A stretch of DNA of 64,000 nucleotides from Eledone cirrhosa (Eukaryota; Mollusca; Cephalopoda; Octopoda; Eledonidae): contig OZ024742.1 in assembly GCA_964016885.1 (NCBI GenBank), positions 15,324,507-15,388,506 of the forward strand, written 5' to 3'. Numbering within the stretch: the first letter of the stretch is position 1; every line of letters begins with the position of its first letter. The notes under the pieces were generated by a model, which searched no databases, was not told the origin of the DNA, and worked only from the letters and a program-made list of their open reading frames with translations. Position numbers and translations under genes: made by a program. Below, piece by piece: positions 37,476 through 50,800 of the stretch.

Positions 37476-38663
37476 GTAATATGTCCACTAGTTCCACTCT
37501 ACCAATGTAGGATGTCCACTAGTTCCACTCTACCAACGTAGGATATCCACTAGTTCCACTCTACCAATGTAGGATGTCCACTAGTTCCACTCTACCAATG
37601 TAATATGTCCACTAGTTCCACTCTACCAATGTAATATGTCCACTAGTTCTACTCTGCCAATGTAATATGTCCACTAGTTCCACTCTACCAATGTAATATG
37701 TCCACTAGTTCCACTCTATCAATGTAGGATGTCCACTAGTTCCACTCTACCAATGTAGGATGTGCACTAGTTCCACTCTACCAATGTAGGATGTCCACTA
37801 GTTCCACTCTACCAATGTAGGATGTCCACTAGTTCCACTCTACCAATATAATATGTCCACTAGTTCCACTCTACCAATGTAATATGTCCACTAGTTCCAC
37901 TCTACCAATGTAATATGTCCACTAGTTCCACTCTACCAATGTAGGATGTCCACTAGTTCCACTCTACCAATGTAATATGTCCACTAGTTCCACTCTACCA
38001 ATGTAGGATGTCCACTAGTTCCACTGTACCAATGTAATATGTCCACTAGTTCCACTCTACCAATGTAGGATATCCACTAGTTCCACTCTACCAATGTAAT
38101 ATGTCCACTAGTTCCACTCTACCAATGTAATATATCCACTAGTTCCACTCTACCAATGTAGGATGTCCACTAGTTCCACTCTACCAATGTAGGATGTCCA
38201 CTAGTTCCACTCAACAATGTAGGATGTCTACTAGTTCCACTCTATCAATTTAGGATTTCCACTAGTTCCACTCTACCAATGTAATATATCCACTAGTTCC
38301 ACTCTACCAATGTAGGATGTCCACTAGTTCCACTCTACCAATGTAATATGTCCACTAGCTTCACTCTACCAATGTAATATGTCCACTAGTTCCACTCTAC
38401 CAATGTAGGATGTCCACTAGTTCCACTCTACCAACGTAGGATATCCACTAGCTCCACTCTACCAATGTAGGATGTCCACTAGTTCCACTCTACCAATGTA
38501 ATATTTCCACTAGTTCCACTCTACCAATGTAATGTGTCCACTAGTTCCACTCTGCCAATGTAATATGTCCACTAGTTCCACTCTACCAATGTAATATGTC
38601 CACTAGTTCCACTCTATCAATGTAGGATGTCCACTAGTTCCACTCTACCAATGTAATATGTCC
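37475..38663. repeat. Satellite block A, second occurrence
   Basis: This matches 25,262-26,450 at offset 12,213 (=4,867 + 7,346), including GTTCTACTCTGCC at 37,645 and CTAGCTTCACTC near 38,355. Confidence 0.85.
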
Positions 38664-41600
38664 ACTAGTTCCACTCTACCAATGTAGGATGTCCACTAGT
38701 TCCACTCTACCAATGTAATATTTCCACTAGTTCTACTCTACCAATGTAGGATGTCCACTAGTTCCACTCTACCAATGTAATATGTCCACTAGTTCCACTC
38801 TACCAATGTAGGATGTCCACTAGTTCCACTCTACCAATGCAATAATGTCCACTAGTTCCACTCTACCAATGTAGGATGTCCACTAGTTCCACTCTACCAA
38901 TGTAATATGTCCACTAGTTCCACTCTACCAATGTAATATGTCCACTAGTTCCACTCTACCAATGTAGGATGTCCACTAGTTCCACTCTACCAACGTAGGA
39001 TATCCACTAGTTCCACTCTACCAATGTAGGATGTCCACTAGTTCCACTCTACCAATGTAATATGTCCACTAGTTCCACTCTACCAATGTAATATGTCCAC
39101 TAGTTCCACTCTGCCAATGTAATATGTCCACTAGTTCCACTCTACCAATGTAATATGTCCACTAGTTCCACTCTATCAATGTAGGATATCCACTAGTTCC
39201 ACTCTACCAATGTAGGATGTCCACTAGTTCCACTCTACCAATGTAGGATGTCCACTAGTTTCACTCTACCAATGTAGGATGTCCACTAGTTCCACTCTAC
39301 CAATGTAATATGTCAACTAGTTCCACTCTACCAATGTAATATGTCCACTAGTTCCACTCTACCAATGTAATATGTCCACTAGTTCCACTCTACCAATGTA
39401 GGATGTCCACTAGTTCCACTCTACCAATGTAGGATGTCCACTAGTTCCACTCTACCAATGTAGGATGTCCATTAGTTCCACTCTACCAATGTAATATGTC
39501 CACTAGTTGCACTCTACCAATGTAATATGTCCACTAGTTCCACTCTACCAATGTAGGATGTCCACTAGTTCCACTCTACCAATGTAATATGTCCACTAGT
39601 TCCACTCTACCAATGTAATATGTCTACTAGTTCCACTCTACCAATGTAATAAGTCCACTAGTTCCACTCTACCAATGTAGGATGTCCACTAGTTCCACTC
39701 TATCAATGTAGGATGTCCACTAGTTCCACTCTACCAATGTAGGATGTCCACTAGTTCCACTCTACCAATGTAGGATATGCACTAGTTTCACTCTACCAAT
39801 GTAATAAGTCCACTAGTTCCACTCTACCAATGTAGGATGTCCACTAGTTCCACTCTATCAATGTAGGATGTCCACTAGTTCCACTCTACCAATGTAGGAT
39901 GTCCACTAGTTCCACTCTACCAATGTAGGATGTCCACTAGTTCCACTCTACCAATGTAATATGTCCACTAGTTCCACTCTACCAATGTAGGATGTCCACT
40001 AGTTCCACTCTACCAATGTAGGATATCCACTAGTTCCACTCTACCAATGTAGGATGTCCACTAGTTCCACTCTACCAATGTAGGATGTCCACTAGTTCCA
40101 CTCTACCAATGTAGGATGTCCACTAGTTCCACTCTACCAATGTAATATGTCCACTAGTTCCACTCTACCAATGTAGGATGTCCACTAGTTCCACTCTATC
40201 AATGTAGGATGTCCACTAGTTCCACTCTACCAATGTAGGATGTCCACTAGTTCCACTCTACCAATGTAGGATGTCCACTAGTTCCACTCTACCAATGTAG
40301 GATGTCCACTAGTTCCACTCTACCAATGTAATATGTCTACTAGTTCCACTCTACCAAAGTAATATGTCTACTAGTTCCACTCTACCAATGTAATATGTCC
40401 ACTAGTTCCACTCTACCAATGTAATATGTCCACTAGTTCTACTCTACCAATGTAGGATGTCCACTAGTTCCACTCTACCAATGTAATATGTCCACTAGTT
40501 CCACTCTACCAATGTAATATGTCCACTAGTTCCACTCTACCAATGTAATATATCCACTAGTTCCACTCTACCAATGTAGGATATCCACTAGTTCCACTCT
40601 ACCAATGTAATATGTCCACTAGTTCCACTCTACCAATGTAGGATGTCCACTAGTTCCACTCTACCAATGTAATATGTCCACTAGTTCCACTCTACCAATG
40701 TAATATGTCCACTAGTTCCACTCTACCAATGTAATATATCCACTAGTTCCACTCTACCAATGTAGGATGTCCACTAGTTCCACTCTACCAATGTAATATG
40801 TCCACTATTTCCACTCTACCAATGTAGGATGTCCACTAGTTCCACTCTACCAATGTAGGATGTCCACTAGTTCCACTCAACGATGTAGGATGTCTACTAG
40901 TTCCACTCTATCAATTTAGGATTTCCACTAGTTCCACTCTACCAATGTAATATATCCACTAGTTCCACTCTACCAATGTAGGATGTCCACTAGTTCCACT
41001 CTACCAATGTAATATGTCCACTATTTCCACTCTACCAATGTAATATGTCCACTAGTTCCACTCTACCAATGTAGGATATCCACTAGTTCCACTCTACCAA
41101 TGAAGGATGTCCACTAGTTCCACTCTACCAATGTAGGATGTACACTAGTTCCACTCTACCAATGTAATATGTCCACTAGTTCCACTCTACCAATGTAATA
41201 TGTCCACTAGTTCCACTCTACCAATGTAGGATGTCCACTAGTTCCACTCTACCAATGTAATATGTCCACTAGTTCCACTCTACCAATGTAGGATGTCCAC
41301 TAGTTCCACTCTACCAATGTAGGATGTCCACTAGGGCCACTCTACCAATGTAATATGTCCACTAGTTCCACTCTACCAATGTAGGATGTCCACTAGTTCC
41401 ACTCTACCAATGTAATATGTCCACTAGTTCCACTCTACCAATGTAATATGTCCACTAGTTCCACTCTACCAATGTAGGATGTCCACTAGTTCCACTCTAC
41501 CAACGTAGGATATCCACTAGTTCCACTCTACCAATGTAATATGTCCACTAGTTCCACTCTACCAATGTAATATGTCCACTAGTTCCACTCTGCCAATGTA

Positions 41601-43530
41601 ATATGTCCACTAGTTCCACTCTACCAATGTAATATGTCCACTAGTTCCACTCTATCAATGTAGGATGTCCACTAGTTCCACTCTACCAATGTAGGATGTG
41701 CACTAGTTCCACTCTACCAATGTAGGATGTCCACTAGTTCCACTCTACCAATGTAGGATGTCCACTAGTTCCACTCTTCCAATGTAATATGTCCACTAGT
41801 TCCACTCTACCAATGTAATATGTCCACTAGTTCCACTCTACCAATGTAGGATGTCCACTAGTTCCACTCTACCAATGTAGGATGTCCACTAGTTCCACTC
41901 TACCAATGTAGGATGTCCATTAGTTCCACTCTCCCAATGTAATATGTCCTCTAGTTCCACTCTACCAATGTAATATGTCCACTAGTTCCACTCTACCAAT
42001 GTAGGATGTCCACTAGTTCCACTCTACCAATGTAATATGTCCACTAGTTCCACTCTACCAATGTAATATGTCTACTAGTTCCACTCTACCAATGTAATAA
42101 GTCCACTAGTTCCACTCTACCAATGTAGGATGTCCACTAGTTCCACTCTATCAATGTAGGATGTCCACTAGTTCTACTCCACCAATGTAGGATGTCCACT
42201 AGTTCCACTCTACCAATGTAGGATATGCACTAGTTCCACTCTACCAATGTAGGATGTCCACTAGTTCCACTCTACCAATGTAATATGTCCACTAGTTCCA
42301 CTCTACCAATGTAGGATGTCCACTAGTTCCACTCTACCAATGTAGGATATCCACTAGTTCCACTCTACCAATGTAGGATGTCCACTAGTTCCACTCTACC
42401 AATGTAGGATGTCCACTAGTTCCACTCTACCAAGGTAGGATGTCCACTAGTTCCACTCTACCAAGGTAGGATGTCCACTAGTTCCACTCTACCAATCTAG
42501 GATGTCTACTAGTTCCACTCTACCAATGTAATATGTCCACTAGTTCCACTCTACCAATGTAGGATGTCTACTAGTTCCACTCTACCAATGTAGGATGTCC
42601 ACTAGTTCCACTCTACCAATGTAGGATATCCACTAGTTCCACTCTACCAATGTAGGATGTCCACTAGTTCCACTCTACCAATGTAGGATGTCCACTAGTT
42701 CCACTCTACCAAGGTAGGATGTCCACTAGTTCCACTCTACCAATGTAGGATGTCCACTAGTTCCACTCTATCAATGTAGGATGTCCACTAGTTCCACTCT
42801 ACCAATGTAATATGTCCACTATTTCCACTCTACCAATGTAATATGTCCACTAGTTCCACTCTACCAATGTAGGATGTCCACTAGTTCCACTCTACCAATG
42901 TAGGATGTCCACTAGTTCCACTCTACCAATGTAGGATGTCCACTAGTTCCACTCTACCAATGTAATATGTCCACTAGTCCCACGCTACCAATGTAATATG
43001 TTCACTAGTTCCACTCTACGAATGTAATATGTCCACTAGTTCCACTCTACCAATGTAGGATGTCCACTAGTTCCACTCTACCAATGTAATATGTCCACTA
43101 GTTCCACTCTACGAATGTAATATGTCCACTAGTTCCACTCTACCAATGTAGGATGTCCACTAGTCCCACTCTACCAATGTAGGATGTCCACTAGTTCCAC
43201 TCTACCAATGTAATATGTCCACTAGTTCCACTCTACCAATGTAATATGTCCACTAGTTCCACTCTACCAATGTAATATCTTCACTAGTTCCACTCTACCA
43301 ATGTAATATGTCCACTAGTTCCACTCTACCAATGTAATATGTCCACTAGTTCCACTCTACCAATGTAATATGTCCACTAGTTCCACTCTACCAATGTAAT
43401 ATGTTCACTAGTTCCACTCTACCAATGTAGTATGTCCACTAGTTCCACTCTACCAATGTAATATATCCACTACTTCCACTCTACCAATGTAGGATGTCCT
43501 CTAGTTCCACTCTACGAATGTAATATGTCC
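38663..43530. repeat. Satellite block B, copy 3 (4,867 bp)
   Basis: Markers are at 38,839 (GCAATAATG), 40,354 (CCAAAG), 40,876 (CTCAACGATG), 41,331 (CTAGGGCC) and about 43,469 (ACTACTTCC), each 7,346 bp after copy 2. Confidence 0.9.
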
Positions 43531-44821
43531 ACTAGTTCCACTCTACCAATGTAATATGTCCACTATTTCCACTCTACCAATGTAATATGTCCACTAGTTC
43601 CACTCTACCAATGTAATATGTTCACTAGTTCCACTCTACCAATGTAATATTTCCACTAGTTCCACTCTACCAATGTAATATGTCCACTAGTTCCACTCTA
43701 CCAATGTAGGATGTCCACCAGTTCCACTCTACCAATGTAATATGTCCACTAGTTCCACTCTACTAATGTAATATGTCCACTAGTTCCACTCTACCAATGT
43801 AGGATATACACTAGTTCCACTCTACCAATGTAATATGGCCACTAGTTCCACTCTACCAATGTAGGATGTCCACTAGTTCCACTCTACCAATATAATATGT
43901 CCACTAGTTCCACTCTACCAATGTAGGATGTCCACTAGTTCCACTCTACCAATGTAATATGTCCACTAGTTCCACTCTACCAATGTAGCATGTCCAATAG
44001 TTCCACTCTACCAATGTAGCATGTCCAATAGTTCCACTCTACCAATATAATATGTCCACTAGTTCCACTCTACCAATGTAGGATGTCCACTAGTTCCACT
44101 CTACCAATGTAATATGTCCACTAGTTCCACTCTACTAATGTAATATGTCCACTAGTTCCACTCTACCAATGTAGGATATACACTAGTTCCACTCTACTAA
44201 TGTAATATGTCCACTAGTTCCACTCTAGCAATGTAGGATGTCCACTAGTTCCACTCTACCAATGTAGGATGTCCACTAGTTCCACTGTACCAATGTAATA
44301 TGTACACTAGTTCCACTATACCAATGTAGGATGTCCACTAGTTCCACTCTACCAATGTAATATGTCCACTAGTTCCACTCTACCAATGTAATATGTCCAT
44401 TAGTTCCACTCTACCAATGTAATATGTTCACTAGTTCCACTCTATCAATGTAATATGTCCACTAGTTCCACTCTACCAATGTAATATGTCTACTAGTTCC
44501 ACTATACCAATGTAGGATGTCCACTAGTTCCACTATACCAATGTAGGATGTACACTAATTCCACTCTACCAATGTAATATGTCCACTAGTTCCACTCTAC
44601 CAATGTAAGATGTCCACTAGTTCCACTCTACCAATGCAGGATTTCCGCTAGTTCCAATCTACCAATGTAATATATCCACTAGTTCCACTCTACCAATGTA
44701 GGATATGCACTAGTTCCACTCTACCAATGTAATATGTCCACTAGTTCCACTCTATCAATGTAATATGTCCACTAGTTCCACTCTACCAATGTAATATGTC
44801 CACTAGTTCCACTCTACCAAT
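43530..44821. repeat. Satellite block C, copy 2
   Basis: This matches 36,184-37,475 at offset 7,346, including GGATTTCCGCTAG at 44,639. It ends at a monomer reading CCAATGTTGTATATCC near 44,818, after which domain IV begins. Confidence 0.85.
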
Positions 44822-47800
44822 GTTGTATATCCACTAGTTCCACTCTACCAATGTAGGATGTCCACTAGTTCCACTCTACCAATGTAGGATGTCCACTAGT
44901 TCCACTCTACCAATGTAGGATGTCCACTAGTTCCACTCTACCAATGTAATATGTCCACTAGTTCCACTCTATCAATGTAATATGTCCACTAGTTCCACTC
45001 TACCAATGTAATATGTCCACTAGTTCCACTCTACCAATGTAGGATGTCCACTAGTTCCACTCTACCAATGTAGGATGTCCACTAGTTCCACTCTACCATT
45101 GTAGGATGTACACTAGTTCCACTCTACCAATGTAATATGTCCACTAGTTCCACTCTACCAATGTAACATGTCCACTAGTTCCACGCTACCAATGTAGGAT
45201 GTCCACTAGTTCCACTCTACCAATGTAATATGTCCACTAGTTCCACTCTACCAATGTAATATGTCCACTAGTTCCACTCTACCAATGTAGGATATCCACT
45301 AGTTCCACTCTACCAATGTAATATGTCCACTAGTTCCACTCTACCAATGTAGGATGTCCACTAGTTCCACTCTACCAATGTAATATGTCCACTAGTTCCA
45401 CTCTACCAATGTAATATCTCCACTAGTTCCACTCTACCAATGTAGGATGTCCACTAGTTCCACTCTACCAATGTAGGATGTCCACTAGTTCCACTCCACC
45501 AATGTAATATGTCCACTAGTTCCACTCTACCAATGTAATATGTTCACTAGTTCCACTCTACCAATGTAATATGTCCACTAGTTCCACTCTACCAATGTAG
45601 GATGTCCACTAGTTCCACTCTACCAATGCAATATGTCCACTAGCTCCACTCTACCAATGTAATATGTCCACTAGTTCCACTCTACCAATGTAGGATGTAC
45701 ACTAGTTCCACTCTACCAATGTAGGATGTCCACTAGTTCCACACTACCAATGTAATATGTCCACTAATTCCACTCTACCAATGTAATATGTCCACTAGTT
45801 CCACTCTACCAATGTAATATGTTCACTAGTTCCACTCTACCAATGTAATATGTCCCCTAGTTCCACTCTACCAATGTAATATGTCCACTAGTTCCACTCT
45901 ACCAACGTAATATGTTCACTTGTTCCACTCTACCAATGTAATATGTCCACTAGTTCCACCCTACCAATGTAGTATGTCCACTAGTTCCACTCTACCAATG
46001 TAATATGTCCACTAGTTGCACTCTACCAATGTAGTATGTCCACTAGTTCCACTCTACCAATGTAATATGTACACTAGTTCCACTCTACCAATGTAATATG
46101 TCCACTAGTTCCACTCTACCAATGTAATATGTCCACTAGTTCCAATCTACCAATGTAATATGTTCACTAGTTCCTCTACCAATGTAATATGTCCACTAGT
46201 TCCACTCTACCAATGTAATATGTACACTAGTTCCACTCTACCAATGTAGGATGTCCACTAGTTCCACTCTACCAATGTAATATGTCCACTAGTTCCACTC
46301 TACCAATGTATGATGTCCACTTGTTCCAATCTACCAATGTAATATATCAACTACTTCCACTCTACCAATGTAGGATGTCCACTAGTTCCACTCTACCAAT
46401 GTAGGATGTCCACTAGTTCCACTCTACCAATGTAGGATGTCCACTAGTTCCACTCTACCAATGTAATATGTCCACTAGTTCCACGCTACCAATGTAATAT
46501 GTCCACTAGTTCCACTCTACAGATGTAATATTTCCACTAGTTCCACTCTACCAATGTAAGATGTCCACTAGTTCCACTCTACCAATGTAGGATGTCCACT
46601 AGTTCCACTCTACCAATGTAGGATGTCCACTAGTTCCACTCTACCAATGTAGGATGTCCACTAGTTCCACTCTACCAATGTAATATGTCCACTAGTTCCA
46701 CTCTATCTATGTAATATGTCCACTAGTTCCACTCTACCAATGTAATATGTCCACTAGTTCCACTCTACCAATGTAATATGTCCACTAGTTCCACTCTACC
46801 AATGTAATATGTCCACTAGTTCCACTCTACCAATGTAATATGTCCACTAGTTCCACTCTACCAATGTAGGATGTCCACTAGTTCCACTCTACCAATGTAG
46901 GATGTCCACTAGTTCCACTCTACCAATGTAGGATGTCCACTAGTTCCACTCTACCAATGTAATATGTCCACTATTTCCACTCTGCCAATGTAATATGTCC
47001 ACTAGTTCCACTCTACCAATGTAGGATGTCCACTAGTTCCACTCTACCAATGTAGGATGTCCACTAGTTCCACTCTACCAATGTAGGATGTCCACTAGTT
47101 CCACTCTACCAATGTAGGATGTCCACTAGTTCCACTCTACCAATGTAATATGTCCACTAGTTCCACTCTACCAATGTAGGATGTCCACTAGGTCCACTCT
47201 ACCAATGCAATATGTCCACTAGTTCCACTCTACCAATGTAGGATGTCCACTAGTTCCACTCTACCAATGTAATATGTCCACTAGTTCCACTCTACCAATG
47301 TAATATGTCCACTAGTTCCACTCTACCAACGTAATATATCCACTAGTTCCACTCTACCAATGTAATATGTCCACTAGTTCCACTCTACCAATGTAGGATG
47401 TCCACTAGTTCCACTGTACCAATGTAATATGTCCACTAGTTCCACTCTACCAATGTAGGATATCCACTAGTTCCACTCTACCAATGTAATATGTCCACTA
47501 GTTCCACTCTACCAATGTAGGATATCCACTAGTTCCACTCTACCAATGTAATATGTCCACTAGTTCCACTCTACCAATGTAGGATGTCCACTAGTTCCAC
47601 TCTACCAATGTAATATGTCCACTAGTTCCACTCTACCAATGTAATATGTCCACTAGTTCCACTCTACCAATGTAGGATGTCCACTAGTTCCACTCTACCA
47701 ATGTAGGATGTCCACTAGTTCCACTCTACCAATGTAATATGTCCACTAGTTCCACTCTATCAATGTAGGATCTCCACTAGTTCCACTCTACCAATTTAAT

Positions 47801-50800
47801 ATGTCCTCTAGTTCCACTCTACCAATGTAGGATGTCCACTAGTTCCACTCTACCAATGTAGGATGTCCACTAGTTCCACTCTACCAATGTAATATGTCAA
47901 CTAGTTCCACTCTACCAATGTAATATGTTCACTAGTTCCACTCTACCAATGTAATATGTCCCCTAGTTCCACTCTACCAATGTAATATGTCCACTAGTTC
48001 CACTCTACCAACGTAATATGTTCACTTGTTTCACTCTACCAATGTAATATGTCCACTAGTTCCACCCTACCAATGTAGTATGTCCACTAGTTCCACTCTA
48101 CCAATGTAATATGTCCACTAGTTCCACTCTACCAATGTAGTATGTCCACTAGTTCCACTCTACCAATGTAATATGTACACTAGTTCCACTCTACCAATGT
48201 AATATGTCCACTAGTTCCACTCTACCAATGTAATATGTCCACTAGTTCCACGCTACCAATGTAATATGTTCACTAGTTCCACTCTACCAATGTAATATGT
48301 CCACTAGTTCCACTCTACCAATGTAGGATGTCCACTAGTTCCACTCTACCAATGTAATATGTCCACTAGTTCCACTCTACCAATGTAGGTTGTCCACTAG
48401 TTCCACTCTACCAATGTAATATGTCCACTAGTTCCACTCTACTAATGTAATATGTCCACTAGTTCCACTCTACCAATGTAGGATGTCCACTAGTTCCACT
48501 CTACCAATGTAGGATGTACACTAGTTCCACTCTACCAATGTAATATGTCCACTAGTTCCACTCTACCAATGTAGTATGTCCACTAGTTCCACTCTACCAA
48601 TGTAATATGTCCACTAGTTCCACTCTACCAATGTAATATGTCAACTAGTTCCACTCTACCAATGTAGTATGTCCACTAGTTTTACTCTACCAATGTAATA
48701 TGTACACTAGTTCCACTCTACCAATGTAATACGTCCACTAGTTCCACTCTACCAATGTAATATGTTCACTAGTTCCACTCTACCAATGTAATATGTCTAC
48801 TAGTTCCACTCTACCAATGTAATATGTCCACTAGTTCCACTCTACCAATGTAATATGTACACTAGTTCCACTATACCAATGTAGGATGTCCACTAATTCC
48901 ACTCTACCAATGTAATATGTCCACTAGTTCCACTCTACCAATGTAAGATGTCCTCTAGTTCCACTCTACCAATGTAGGATGTCCACTAGTTCCACTCTAC
49001 CAATGTAGGATGTCCACTAGTTCCACTCTACCAATGTAGGATGTCCACTAGTTCCACTCTACCAATGTAATATGTCCACTAGTTCCACTCTATCTATGTA
49101 ATATGTCCACTAGTTCCACTCTACCAATGTAATATGTCCACTAGTTCCACTCTACCAATGTAGGATGTCCACTAGTTCCACTCTACCAATGTAATATGTC
49201 CACTAGTTCCACTCTACCAATGTAATATGTCCACTAGTTCCTCTACCAATGTAATATGTTCACTAGTTCCACTCTACCAATGTAATATGTCCCCTAGTTC
49301 CACTCTACCAATGTAATATGTCCACTAGTCCCACGCTACCAATGTAATATGTTCACTAGTTCCACTCTACCAATGTAATATGTCCACTAGTTCCATTCTA
49401 CCAATGTAGGATGTCCACTAGTTCCACTCTACCAATGTAATATGTCCACTAGTTCCACTCTACCAATGTAGGTTGTCCACTAGTTCCACTCTACCAATGT
49501 AATATGTCCACTAGTTCCACTCTACTAATGTAATATGTCCACTAGTTCCACTCTACCAATGTAGGATGTCCACTAGTTCCACTCTACCAATGTAGGATGT
49601 ACACTAGTTCCACTCTACCAATGTAATATGTCCACTAGTTCCACTCTACCAATGTAGTATGTCCACTAGTTCCACTCTACCAATGTAATATGTCCACTAG
49701 TTCCACTCTACCAATGTAATATGTCAACTAGTTCCACTCTACCAATGTAGTATGTCCACTAGTTTTACTCTACCAATGTAATATGTACACTAGTTCCACT
49801 CTACCAATGTAATACGTCCACTAGTTCCACTCTACCAATGTAATATGTTCACTAGTTCCACTCTACCAATGTAATATGTCTACTAGTTCCACTCTACCAA
49901 TGTAATATGTCCACTAGTTCCACTCTACCAATGTAATATGTACACTAGTTCCACTATACCAATGTAGGATGTCCACTAATTCCACTCTACCAATGTAATA
50001 TGTCCACTAGTTCCACTCTACCAATGTAAGATGTCCACTAGTTCCACTCTACCAATGTAGGATGTCCACTAGTTCCACTCTACCAATGTAGGATGTCCAC
50101 TAGTTCCACTCTACCAATGTAGGATGTCCACTAGTTCCACTCTACCAATGTAATATGTCCACTAGTTCCACTCTATCTATGTAATATGTCCACTAGTTCC
50201 ACTCTACCAATGTAATATGTCCACTAGTTCCACTCTACCAATGTAGGATGTCCACTAGTTCCACTCTACCAATGTAATATGTCCACTAGTTCCACTCTAC
50301 CAATGTAATATGTCCACTAGTTCCACTCTACCAATGTAGGATGTCCACTAGTTCCACTCTACCAATGTAGGATGTCCACTAGTTCCACTCTACCAATGTA
50401 GGATGTCCACTAGTTCCACTCTACCAATGTAATATGTCCACTATTTCCACTCTACCAATGTAATATGTCCACTAGTTCCACTCTACCAATGTAGGATGTC
50501 CACTAGTTCCACTCTACCAATGTAGGATGTCCACTAGTTCCACTCTACCAATGTAGGATGTCCACTAGTTCCACTCTACCAATGTAGGATGTCCACTAGT
50601 TCCACTCTACCAACGTAATATGTCCACTAGTTCCACTCTACCAATGTAGGATGTCCACTAGTTCCACTCTACCAATGCAATATGTCCACTAGTTCCACTC
50701 TACCAATGTAGGATGTCCACTAGTTCCACTCTACCAATGTAATATGTCCACTAGTTCCACTCTACCAATGTAATATGTCCACTAGTTCCACTCTACCAAC

